In this document: positions 1 to 6,571 of the stretch, in pieces
Numbering within the stretch: the first letter of the stretch is position 1
Layout of the letters: every line of letters begins with the position of its first letter
NCBI GenBank assembly: GCA_030604505.1
Contig: JAUVVT010000046.1
Span: 1 to 8,929, forward strand
Length of the DNA stretch: 8,929 nt
From: a bacterium
GTDB taxonomy: Bacteria > SM23-31 > JAUVVT01
Direction: 5' to 3'
Notes under the pieces: model-generated
Told to the model about the DNA's origin: nothing
Databases searched by the model: none
What the model saw: the letters and a program-made list of their open reading frames with translations, nothing else
Translations under genes and position numbers: made by a program

Positions 1-620
1 CCCCCACCTCTGCGGGAAAACAGGAAGAATAAAATTAATAGAATAATTATCGACCCAAATCCAAATCCTTTTTTCGAAGACCTCCTTCTCAAAGGTACAT
101 TTCTTGTTAACTCACCGGTAATCGTAATACCTTTATCCTTTGCAATTACGCTGACAACCGCAAACATCCCTTGAGAAAGCCCTTCTCCATAATTCCCCTG
201 CTTCAGAAAAGGAAAAATATATCTGTCCCTTATCTCTCCAGCCAAACCGTCAGGCAAAATTCCCTCAACACCATATCCTGTTTCTATTCTTATCGTTCTG
301 TCTTCTACTGCGTTTAATATCAATACACCCTCATCAACGCCCTTCTTTCCGATACCCCAGCTTTCATAAAGTCTGTTTGCATATTCATTATAGTCCATAT
401 CACCGGTTGTTTTAACAGTAACCACAACTACCTCGACACCCGTCTTTCTCTCAAGTTCATTAGCTATAATCTCCATCTTATTTTTATATTCAGCAGGAAT
501 AACACCTGCAAAATCATTAACAAAACCAACAGGTTTAGGAAACTCCTGTGAAAGAGTATTACTGCAGAACAACAAAAAGAGAATTATAAAAAATTTAAGA
601 CAATTTAAAATAAACTTCAC
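1..620 (-). CDS. TPM-domain (YgcG-like) secreted/membrane-anchored protein, partial at 3' end
   Basis: 206 codons are visible before the window edge cuts the C-terminus. The GTG start (618-620) is preceded by a GAAAGG ribosome-binding site about 7-8 nt upstream. Residues 1-25 form a signal peptide: a Lys, then a long hydrophobic run (FFIILFLLFC), with cleavage likely near SNTLSQ. The TPM domain follows at about residues 30-165, with the family pattern FVNDFAGVI, then a VEVVVVTV strand, YANRLYESWGIG, DEGVLILNA and IRIETGYGVEG. A second hydrophobic segment (about 190-202) leads into SRRGGG, the start of the glycine-rich tail usual in this family. The protein is therefore probably anchored at the C-terminus with the TPM domain outside the cytoplasm. 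Some TPM proteins act as phosphatases or in photosystem or membrane-protein maintenance, but the role of bacterial YgcG-type members is poorly defined, so I assign none. Divergent from nrdJ. Confidence 0.85.
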   Translation of the reverse strand, partial: MKFILNCLKFFIILFLLFCSNTLSQEFPKPVGFVNDFAGVIPAEYKNKMEIIANELERKTGVEVVVVTVKTTGDMDYNEYANRLYESWGIGKKGVDEGVLILNAVEDRTIRIETGYGVEGILPDGLAGEIRDRYIFPFLKQGNYGEGLSQGMFAVVSVIAKDKGITITGELTRNVPLRRRSSKKGFGFGSIIILLILFFLFSRRGG

Positions 621-678
621 CGTAAAACCTTTCAGCGATATACAATTTATTTAGTGTACTTTTGTATTTTAACTGTAT

Positions 679-707
679 AATATAGATATATTTATATAAA
701 TAATCAA
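679..707 (-). promoter_or_regulatory. Possible sigma-70 promoter for the TPM-domain gene
   Basis: On the minus strand TTGATT (707-702) is followed after 17 bp by TATATT (684-679), about 60 nt upstream of the GTG start. The surroundings are so AT-rich that -10-like hexamers are common, so this is a weak prediction. Confidence 0.3.
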
Positions 708-727
708 GGATAAAAAGGCAAACAATA

Positions 728-743
728 ATACAATATGTTGTAT
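728..743 (+). promoter_or_regulatory. NrdR-like box 1 (distal)
   Basis: The core CAATATGTTG (731-740) matches the NrdR-box core CwAtATaTwG at all but one position (G for A at 737). It lies exactly 30 bp upstream of a second, perfect core. NrdR is an ATP/dATP-sensing zinc-ribbon and ATP-cone repressor of ribonucleotide reductase genes, and its sites normally occur as such tandem pairs. The target here would be the class II reductase at 1119-3485. Confidence 0.6.
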
Positions 744-757
744 GTATTAAATTAAAA

Positions 758-773
758 TAACAATATATTGTTT
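758..773 (+). promoter_or_regulatory. NrdR-like box 2 (proximal)
   Basis: The core CAATATATTG (761-770) matches the NrdR consensus core at every position, and ACAATATATTGT (760-771) is a perfect palindrome. The outer flanks (taa/ttt) fit the full 16-mer less well. The box ends 6 bp before the -35 hexamer of the predicted nrdJ promoter, so bound NrdR could block RNA polymerase. AT-richness makes a single box weak evidence. The pair, its phasing and the RNR gene downstream carry the call. Confidence 0.65.
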
Positions 774-779
774 TTTCTC

Positions 780-808
780 TTGACAAATTGATTTACATTT
801 TTTATATT
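780..808 (+). promoter_or_regulatory. Sigma-70 promoter of nrdJ
   Basis: A perfect TTGACA (780-785) is separated by 17 bp from TATATT (803-808), which is near-consensus for a housekeeping promoter. Transcription would begin near 815, giving a leader of about 300 nt before the nrdJ start codon. The tandem NrdR-like boxes lie immediately upstream. A second start closer to the gene cannot be excluded because the leader is very AT-rich. Confidence 0.6.
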
Positions 809-916
809 TTAAGTAGAAAATTTATAAAATAAATATCTGTTCTCTTCAAAGAGTTTGTCAATCATATTTGCAATTCCGCTTATTCTGATGCTTCGGAAAG
901 AGGTTCACTTTTTTAT

Positions 917-950
917 TTATAGGGGCAGGCTTTTATGTCTGCCCTTATAA
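917..950. repeat. Palindromic (REP-like) repeat in the nrdJ leader
   Basis: Arms 917-930 and 937-950 pair over 14 bp with two G-U pairs around a 6-nt loop. The core is GGGCAG/CTGCCC. Its design (AT-rich outer base, GGG...CCC core, TTATA right flank) resembles the two palindromes after nrdJ at 3575-3599 and 3615-3641, although the arm sequences differ. No T-run follows, so it is not an obvious terminator. It would sit in the nrdJ mRNA leader if the 780-808 promoter is used. Confidence 0.7.
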
Positions 951-1108
951 GTCAATATAATAATATTTAATTGTGCATGTTCTGTGAAAGCAGCATATCG
1001 GCGTGTCAATCTGTTTATAAAATATATTAAAATCGTAAACAACGAAACGAAGTTATTCATTAAGATATACAAAAAATTAAAAAAATAAAATAAAATTTGA
1101 AAATTTTT

Positions 1109-1113
1109 AGGGG
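1109..1113 (+). promoter_or_regulatory. Ribosome-binding site of nrdJ
   Basis: AGGGG lies 5 nt before the ATG at 1119. It is the only purine-rich Shine-Dalgarno-like stretch near the start of the frame, and so supports that start. Confidence 0.65.
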
Positions 1114-1118
1114 ATTCA

Positions 1119-3485
1119 ATGTCAGAAAAGAACGGTTATAATCCGCAACGTAAAAAGAACAGAGGTAAAAAGGCAGATAATACATTATCACTCGGGATTT
1201 GTTCTGAAAAAGACAATGGAAAAGATAAATGGTCTTTTAAGGATATGCCGTCTGAGAAGGTTCGAATTTATGATAATTCACTGACCGTGCTAAAAAAAAG
1301 GTATCTCAAAAAGAACGAAAAGGGAGAAGTTGTTGAGACGCCTGAGGAGATGTTCTGGAGGGTTGCAAAAAATATAGCAAAAATGGATAAATTATATTCT
1401 CCTAATGCTGATGTTCAGGAGACAGCCGAAGAATTCTATTCAATGATGGCGAGGTTAGAATTTATTCCGAACTCACCGACAATGATGAATGCTGATCGTG
1501 AACTTCAGCAGCTTTCAGCCTGTTTTGTTCTTCCGGTTGAGGACTCAATGGACGGCATATTTGAAACTATTAAAAATACTGCTCTCATACACAAAAGTGG
1601 CGGAGGGACAGGTTTTTCATTTTCGCGCATCCGTCCTAAAAATGACAGGGTTCTTTCTACCAAAGGGATATCTAGCGGTCCTATTTCATTTATGTCGGTC
1701 TTTAATGCTGCTACCGAAACGGTTAAGCAGGGAGGCACGAGACGGGGCGCTAATATGGCAATCCTGAGGATTAACCATCCCGATATTATTGATTTCATAA
1801 CATGTAAATCCAAAGAAGGGCAGCTATCTAATTTTAATATTTCCGTTGCATTGACAGAAAAATTTATACAAAAGGTTTTCAACGATGAAGAATTTGAATT
1901 AAGGAATCCAAGAAACAAAACAGTTATTCAAACGTTAAAAGCCAAAAAGATATTCGACCTGATTGTCAATCTGGCGTGGAAAAATGGAGAACCCGGAATA
2001 ATATTTATCGACAGGATAAATAAGAAAAATCCTACACCGAATATTGGTGAAATAGAAAGCACTAATCCGTGCGGCGAACAGCCGCTTCTTCCTTATGAAT
2101 CCTGTAATCTTGGCTCAATAAATCTCGCACTTATGGTAAAGAAAGAAAACGGTAAACCCAAAATCAATTATGAGCGTTTGGGTAAGGTGGTTGAAAAAAG
2201 CGTACATTTTCTTGATAATGTTATCGATGCAAACAGGTATCCTCTTAATAAAATAGATAAGATGACAAAAGCCAACCGAAAAATTGGTCTTGGTGTTATG
2301 GGATGGGCTGATATGCTGATTCAGCTCGGGATACCATACAACTCGGATGAAGCACTCAGGAAAGCTGAAGAGATTATGAAATTCATCGATGAAGAATCTA
2401 AAAAGGTTTCTGTTATACTGGCACAAAAAAGGGGTGTTTTTCCAAACTTCAAACACAGCATTTACAATATATCCGGTGGACTTCGTCTGAGAAATGCTAC
2501 AACAACAACGATTGCACCAACCGGTACAATCAGCATGATAGCAAACTGCTCAAGCGGGGTCGAACCCTTATTTGCCATTTCCTATGTTAAAGAGAATGTT
2601 CTGGACGACAATAAACTATTAATGGTAAATCCCTTCTTTGAAAAGATTGCAAAAGAAAGGGGATTTTATTCTGAAGAACTGATGAAAAAGATTTCAAAAA
2701 CGGATTCGATTGCTGATATAGAAGAAATTCCAAAGGACATGAGAAAAATATTTGTTACGTCACATAATATAATCCCGGAATGGCACATTAGAATGCAGGC
2801 AGCATTTCAAAAATATACTGATAATGCAGTTTCAAAAACAGTCAATTTTCCAAATAAGGCGACGGCAAAAGATATTGAGAATGTATATCTGCTTGCACAT
2901 AAATTAGGATGCAAAGGCGTAACAGTTTATAGAGACGGCAGTAGGACAATGCAGGTTCTCTCGGTTAAAAAAGAGAAATCCAAAGGACAAAAAAATATTG
3001 TACCGAGGAAAAGGTCAACCATTACAACGGGTACAACCCAAAAAATTCTCACAGGTGACGGAACATTATATCTGACTATAAACAGCGATGAATTTGGTTT
3101 GTGCGAAGTTTTTACCAATATCGGCAAACACGGCAGCGAAGTAGCCGCATGGTCGGAAGCGGTCGGAAGACTTATATCACTCTGTTTAAGGTCAGGAATT
3201 TCTTTAAAATCCCTTGTAGAACAGTTAAGAGGTATAACATCAAGACCAATCTGGCACGATGGGCAGCAAATACTTTCTGTCCCTGATGCAATCGGTAGTG
3301 CTCTTTCAAAATATCTGAATGAAAAAAATAACAAAAACTTTACGGACACCGACGTTGAAGAAGAACCGATTATTGAAGATAATGTAAATGTAAAGTTTTC
3401 CACCTGTCCTGACTGCGGCAGTCCGGTTGAGCACGAATCGGGATGTGTTTTGTGCAGAATCTGCGGCTTTTCACGGTGCGGATAG
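1119..3485 (+). CDS. nrdJ: Adenosylcobalamin-dependent (class II) ribonucleoside-diphosphate reductase
   Basis: 788 residues. The enzyme reduces ribonucleotides to deoxyribonucleotides in the cytosol, using coenzyme B12 to generate a thiyl radical without oxygen. The barrel motifs are in order: NSPTMMNA (118-125), LSACF with the first redox Cys135, HKSGGGTGFSFSRIRP (158-173), GGTRRGANM (205-213), and NPCGEQ (316-321). The last supplies catalytic Asn316, radical Cys318 and Glu320, with partner redox Cys329 in ESCNLGSINL. The phosphate loop APTGTIS is at 466-472. The C-terminus (763-787) has CPDC, CVLC and two more Cys, a zinc-ribbon-like tail of the NrdJ_Z type that probably relays electrons. 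No ATP-cone is visible at the basic N-terminus, so allosteric activity control through that domain is unlikely. In the TSCPD-type region the motif reads LSVPD, with Val721 in place of Cys. Monocistronic, with its own promoter and terminator and tandem NrdR-like boxes. Confidence 0.97.
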   Translation: MSEKNGYNPQRKKNRGKKADNTLSLGICSEKDNGKDKWSFKDMPSEKVRIYDNSLTVLKKRYLKKNEKGEVVETPEEMFWRVAKNIAKMDKLYSPNADVQETAEEFYSMMARLEFIPNSPTMMNADRELQQLSACFVLPVEDSMDGIFETIKNTALIHKSGGGTGFSFSRIRPKNDRVLSTKGISSGPISFMSVFNAATETVKQGGTRRGANMAILRINHPDIIDFITCKSKEGQLSNFNISVALTEKFIQKVFNDEEFELRNPRNKTVIQTLKAKKIFDLIVNLAWKNGEPGIIFIDRINKKNPTPNIGEIESTNPCGEQPLLPYESCNLGSINLALMVKKENGKPKINYERLGKVVEKSVHFLDNVIDANRYPLNKIDKMTKANRKIGLGVMGWADMLIQLGIPYNSDEALRKAEEIMKFIDEESKKVSVILAQKRGVFPNFKHSIYNISGGLRLRNATTTTIAPTGTISMIANCSSGVEPLFAISYVKENVLDDNKLLMVNPFFEKIAKERGFYSEELMKKISKTDSIADIEEIPKDMRKIFVTSHNIIPEWHIRMQAAFQKYTDNAVSKTVNFPNKATAKDIENVYLLAHKLGCKGVTVYRDGSRTMQVLSVKKEKSKGQKNIVPRKRSTITTGTTQKILTGDGTLYLTINSDEFGLCEVFTNIGKHGSEVAAWSEAVGRLISLCLRSGISLKSLVEQLRGITSRPIWHDGQQILSVPDAIGSALSKYLNEKNNKNFTDTDVEEEPIIEDNVNVKFSTCPDCGSPVEHESGCVLCRICGFSRCG

Positions 3486-3556
3486 ATTAACCTATAACTG
3501 AAATTAGGGATTCATAAAACTATTTTTTTTTAGCTTAGTCCGAAAATAGAAAAACA

Positions 3557-3572
3557 TTATAGCCACGAATTA
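3557..3572. repeat. Remnant of an AGCCACGAATTA-type dispersed repeat
   Basis: TTATAGCCACGAATTA resembles TATTAGCCATGAATTA at 5681-5696. The two share AGCCAYGAATTA. I recognise AGCCACGAATTACACGAA as a motif seen between genes in various environmental bacterial genomes. Both copies here look short and decayed. Confidence 0.35.
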
Positions 3573-3574
3573 AA

Positions 3575-3607
3575 GAGGGCGAACCACCGGTTCGCCCTTA
3601 TATTTTT
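3575..3607 (+). terminator. Probable intrinsic terminator of nrdJ (palindrome with T-rich tail)
   Basis: GGGCGAACC (3577-3585) pairs perfectly with GGTTCGCCC (3589-3597) around a 3-nt loop, and A3576-T3598 and G3575-T3599 extend the stem. TTATATTTTT follows on the plus strand, a suitable U-rich release tract about 90 nt after the nrdJ stop. The same palindrome reads less well as a terminator for hslU because its minus-strand tail (CTCTTTAATT) is poorer in T. It may be a REP-like repeat recruited as a terminator. Confidence 0.65.
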
Positions 3608-3614
3608 GATATTT

Positions 3615-3641
3615 TAGGGACAGAACGATGTTCTGTCCCTA
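3615..3641. repeat. Palindromic (REP-like) repeat between convergent nrdJ and hslU
   Basis: AGGGACAGAAC (3616-3626) pairs perfectly with GTTCTGTCCCT (3630-3640), and T3615-A3641 adds a twelfth pair. The loop is 3 nt. It lies 15 bp after the previous palindrome and has the same GGG...CCC design with different inner bases. Neither strand has a good T-run after it, but it could still slow polymerase or protect the hslU mRNA 3' end. Confidence 0.7.
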
Positions 3642-3681
3642 TAGTTTGCAGTGTATATTGTATTGTTATCTATATAAGACA

Positions 3682-5040
3682 TTAAAGAATATATCTACTT
3701 AAATCTTCATCTGCAACGATATCTTTTAGCGTGTTTCTGACAAATTCATCAGTAATGGTAATCTTTTTCTCAGACATATCCGGGGCATTAAAGAGTATAT
3801 CGTCGAGCAAATATGTCATAATGGTATGCAGTCTTCTTGCCCCGATATTTTCTGTTCTCATATTTACATCATACGCTATACCTGAAATCTCTTTTATTGC
3901 GCACTTACTTAATTTTAATTCAATTCCTTCAGTTTTCAGTAAAGCAGTATATTGCTTTACGAGAGCATTCTCCGGCTCGGTCAGAATTCTTATAAAATCC
4001 TCGGCAGTTAAGCTGTTTAATTCAACCCTGATTGGAAATCTTCCCTGCAGTTCGGGGATAAGGTCTGAAGGTTTTACGATATGGAAAGCCCCTGATGCTA
4101 TAAAAAGGACGTGGTCTGTTTTAGTCATTCCATATTTTGTAAGGACACTCGAGCCCTCGACAATTGGCAGCATATCTCTTTGTACGCCCTCCCTGGAGAC
4201 ATCAGGACCGCTCTTGGAGGTACGCTCGCCTACAATCTTATCTATTTCATCTAAAAAGACTATACCGGAATTTTCAACCCGTTTTATGGCTTCAGAAATA
4301 ACCGCTTCCATATCTATTAGTTTTTGGGCTTCTTCCTGAACCAAAATCCGCCTTGCCTCACTTACCGATACCTTTTTCTTTTTCATTTTCTTCGGAGCCA
4401 TCTCTCCAAAAATCTCCTGAATATTAAGCCCCATCTCTTCTATCCCGATTGGCGAAAAAATCTGCATCATTGGAAAAGAATCTGAAGATGTACTAAGTTC
4501 AACCATTCTGTTCTCTAACTTTTTTTCCTGAAGGCTCTTTTTTATTTTTTCTCTTGACCTTTCTCTTTTTTCTTCTGCTTCCTTATCTATAGAAGAGACC
4601 TCTTGATTTAGGTTTTTTGCTTTGACCGGAGGGAGTAAAAGGTCAAGAAGTCTTTCTTCTGCGAGACTTTTCGCTTTTTCTTCAACTTCATTGGTCTTTT
4701 CAGTCTTCACCATTGAAACAGACAGGTCTACAAGGTCTCTGATGACCGATTCCACGTCTCTTCCGACATAACCAACTTCCGTGAACTTTGAAGCTTCAAC
4801 CTTTATAAATGGAGCGTTTGCAAGTTTTGCCAGTCTTCTTGCTATTTCTGTTTTACCGACTCCGGTTGGACCTATCAATATTATATTATTCGGCATAATT
4901 TCTTCTTTCAGGTCATCCTTAACCTGATGACGTCTCCACCTGTTTCGCAATGCAATAGCGACCGATTTTTTTGCTTTGTCCTGACCGATTATATACTTAT
5001 CAAGCTCTTTAACAATCTCTTTCGGCGTGAGTTCTTTCAT
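3682..5040 (-). CDS. hslU: ATP-dependent protease ATPase subunit HslU (ClpY)
   Basis: 452 residues, close to the usual 440-465. This AAA+ hexamer unfolds substrates and feeds them into the HslV chamber in the cytoplasm. Walker A is GPTGVGKT (57-64), with Lys63 as the nucleotide contact. The pore loop GYVG is at 90-93. A charged Lys/Glu-rich stretch (about 110-235) is the intermediate (I) domain. Walker B is VFLDEID (261-267). PELQGRFPIRVEL (329-341) contains the likely arginine finger Arg334. ENIGARRL (397-404) is the sensor-2 region. The protein ends in DLSRYIL, the family's typical C-terminal tail, which inserts into HslV to activate it. ATG (5038-5040) overlaps the hslV TGA as ATGA, with GGAG 8 nt upstream inside hslV, so translation is coupled. 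Last gene of the minus-strand block. Confidence 0.97.
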   Translation of the reverse strand: MKELTPKEIVKELDKYIIGQDKAKKSVAIALRNRWRRHQVKDDLKEEIMPNNIILIGPTGVGKTEIARRLAKLANAPFIKVEASKFTEVGYVGRDVESVIRDLVDLSVSMVKTEKTNEVEEKAKSLAEERLLDLLLPPVKAKNLNQEVSSIDKEAEEKRERSREKIKKSLQEKKLENRMVELSTSSDSFPMMQIFSPIGIEEMGLNIQEIFGEMAPKKMKKKKVSVSEARRILVQEEAQKLIDMEAVISEAIKRVENSGIVFLDEIDKIVGERTSKSGPDVSREGVQRDMLPIVEGSSVLTKYGMTKTDHVLFIASGAFHIVKPSDLIPELQGRFPIRVELNSLTAEDFIRILTEPENALVKQYTALLKTEGIELKLSKCAIKEISGIAYDVNMRTENIGARRLHTIMTYLLDDILFNAPDMSEKKITITDEFVRNTLKDIVADEDLSRYIL

Positions 5041-5612
5041 TTATTTCTCCGTTTTTTCTCTGGATTATCCTTCAACACCTCAATAGTAAAATTTTCATTT
5101 GTATAAACGCAAATTGAAGAAGAAATTCTCAATGATTCTTCGACGACTTCCTTTGCTGTTAGTTTAGAATATTTTAATAAAGCCCTTGCCGCTGCAAGTG
5201 CATACTGTCCTCCGGAGCCAATTGCTACAATACCGTCGTCGGGTTCAATTACATCTCCTAATCCCGATATCAAAAGAGAACTTTCGCTGTTCAGAACTGC
5301 AAGCATAGCTTCGAGTCTTCTCAGATATTTATCGCTCCGCCACTCCTTGGCGAGCTCAACAGCCGAGCGGTAAAGATTCCCGTTAAATTGTTCGAGCTTT
5401 TTTTCAAACTTTTCAAATAAGGTAAAAGCATCTGCAGTTGAGCCGGCAAATCCGGTCAGTATTGAATCATTATGCATTTTTCTTACTTTCTTGGATTTTT
5501 GCTTCAATACAGTATCACCGAATGTAACCTGTCCGTCACCACCAATAGCCACTTCCCCATCTTTACATAAACCTAATATTGTTGTTGACCTTATTTTTTT
5601 TGTACTTGCCAT
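5037..5612 (-). CDS. hslV: ATP-dependent protease peptidase subunit HslV (ClpQ)
   Basis: 191 residues. This threonine peptidase related to the proteasome beta subunit forms the double-hexamer core of HslUV. The catalytic nucleophile should be Thr10 of STTIL, exposed after removal of a 9-residue propeptide (MASTKKIRS). Supporting residues align with E. coli HslV (offset 9): Asp26 in GDGQVT, Lys42 in KKVRK, GFAG (54-57), and Ser133 in IGSGG. The C-terminus is lysine/arginine-rich. The Shine-Dalgarno is weak (AGAAAG followed by a run of A), but no in-frame ATG lies nearer the catalytic Thr. The gene starts 101 bp after hflC with no convincing terminator between, and overlaps hslU by 4 bp. Thr rather than Ser as nucleophile follows the proteobacterial type, not the Bacillus ClpQ type. 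Confidence 0.96.
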   Translation of the reverse strand: MASTKKIRSTTILGLCKDGEVAIGGDGQVTFGDTVLKQKSKKVRKMHNDSILTGFAGSTADAFTLFEKFEKKLEQFNGNLYRSAVELAKEWRSDKYLRRLEAMLAVLNSESSLLISGLGDVIEPDDGIVAIGSGGQYALAAARALLKYSKLTAKEVVEESLRISSSICVYTNENFTIEVLKDNPEKKRRNK

Positions 5613-5680
5613 TTTTTTCTTTCTACATTAATTTATTAAACTTTGAAAATAATTAACAGAACCTCTACAAAAATCAAATA

Positions 5681-5710
5681 TATTAGCCATGAATTACACG
5701 AAACAAATTT
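5681..5710. repeat. Remnant of an AGCCAYGAATTACACGAA dispersed repeat
   Basis: This second copy, in the hflC-hslV gap, reads TATTAGCCATGAATTACACG followed by AAACAAATTT. It shares AGCCAYGAATTA with the copy at 3557-3572 and keeps the ACACGAA extension of the motif. Only two degenerate copies are in the window, so the call rests partly on recollection of the motif in other genomes. Confidence 0.35.
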
Positions 5711-5713
5711 AAA

Positions 5714-6571
5714 CTATTTTATCTTGTCAAGCAGCCTAAAAAAATCAGTTTCGGTAGATGTAACAATAGTTGTATTATTATTCAGGGTTTTGGTGTATGC
5801 TTCAAGAGTTCTTACGAACCGGAAAAAAGCAGGGTCTTTTTGAAATGCATCGGCGTATATTTTTAAAGCTATAGCATCCCCTTCACCCCTGTTAGTTTCG
5901 GCAATTTTATAGGCATTTGCCAGTATGATTACCTTTTCCTTATCGGTCTGCGCCGTTATCATTAAAGCCTCTTCCGCCCCTTCCGATCTATACTGGTTAG
6001 CCTGTCTGAGTCTTTCGGCACGCATGCGGTCAAACACTGCTTTTTCATTCTCCTCAGGGAGGTCTGCCCGTTTTATACGAACATCTACAATACTTATTCC
6101 GTATTCCTGAGCCATTTCGTTGCTCCTTTTCGTTACTTCCTCCATAATCGTATCTCTTTTCAGTGCGACTATTTCATTCAGGTCGTATTTGCCTAATTCG
6201 ACTCTCAACTCAGAATAGACGATATCTTCAAGTCTTCTCTGAGCACCATTTTCATCCCTAACTGCCTGCATAAATTTTAACGGGTCTATAATTCTCCAAC
6301 GGGCATAGTTATCGATTACGAGATTTTTCTTGTCTTTTGTAACTATCTCTGTCGGAGCAGAATCATATTCAATAATACGGTCTTCAAAAAATCTTGCCGT
6401 CTGCAGAAAAGGAATCTTAATGTATAATCCCGGTTCATGGATTATCTTGACAGGTTTTCCGAACTGCAGAATTATTGCCTTTTTTGTTTCATCAACCGTG
6501 AACAAACTGGCAATTAATAATATAAATACAACTCCTGCTGTTATTAATATTAAACTATATTTTTTTGTCAT
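5714..6571 (-). CDS. hflC: HflC, SPFH/band-7 membrane protein, partner of HflK
   Basis: 285 residues. With HflK it forms a large membrane-anchored cage, best known from E. coli, that surrounds and modulates the FtsH protease. Residues 5-25 are the single N-terminal membrane anchor (a signal-anchor, not cleaved), and the rest faces the periplasm. The SPFH domain begins at VDETKKAIILQFGKPV (26-41). The coiled-coil part carries the family signature IKRADLPEENEKAVFDRM (166-183) and then MRAERLRQANQYRSEG. The C-terminal block GEGDAIALKIYADAF (229-243) is typical. The ATG overlaps the hflK TAA as TAATG. The AAAGGAGGAGAG sequence that encodes the last residues of HflK (KGGE) is also the HflC ribosome-binding site, so the two are translationally coupled and probably made in equal amounts. 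Confidence 0.95.
   Translation of the reverse strand: MTKKYSLILITAGVVFILLIASLFTVDETKKAIILQFGKPVKIIHEPGLYIKIPFLQTARFFEDRIIEYDSAPTEIVTKDKKNLVIDNYARWRIIDPLKFMQAVRDENGAQRRLEDIVYSELRVELGKYDLNEIVALKRDTIMEEVTKRSNEMAQEYGISIVDVRIKRADLPEENEKAVFDRMRAERLRQANQYRSEGAEEALMITAQTDKEKVIILANAYKIAETNRGEGDAIALKIYADAFQKDPAFFRFVRTLEAYTKTLNNNTTIVTSTETDFFRLLDKIK

Noticed and set aside
595..786. Minus-strand frame of 63 codons across the TPM-nrdJ divergent region
   Set aside because: It starts at TTG without a clear ribosome-binding site. It overlaps the TPM gene start and the NrdR-like boxes, and its composition (Ile/Tyr-rich) is what AT-rich spacer yields by chance.
917..950. Intrinsic terminator in the nrdJ leader
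   Set aside because: The stem is strong, but the bases after it on either strand are not a T-run (GTCAATATAA on plus, A-rich on minus).
809..1118. Possible cobalamin riboswitch ahead of the B12-dependent reductase
   Set aside because: I looked for the B12-box (GCCACTG-like) and the long multi-stem fold in the leader and found neither. Only the 917-950 palindrome is structured. A covariance search would settle it.
1489..3403. Several other frames of 60-160 codons overlapping nrdJ on both strands, and similar ones over hslU, hflC, hflK and rpoN
   Set aside because: They lie wholly or mostly within well-supported genes in other frames, lack ribosome-binding sites and resemble no family.
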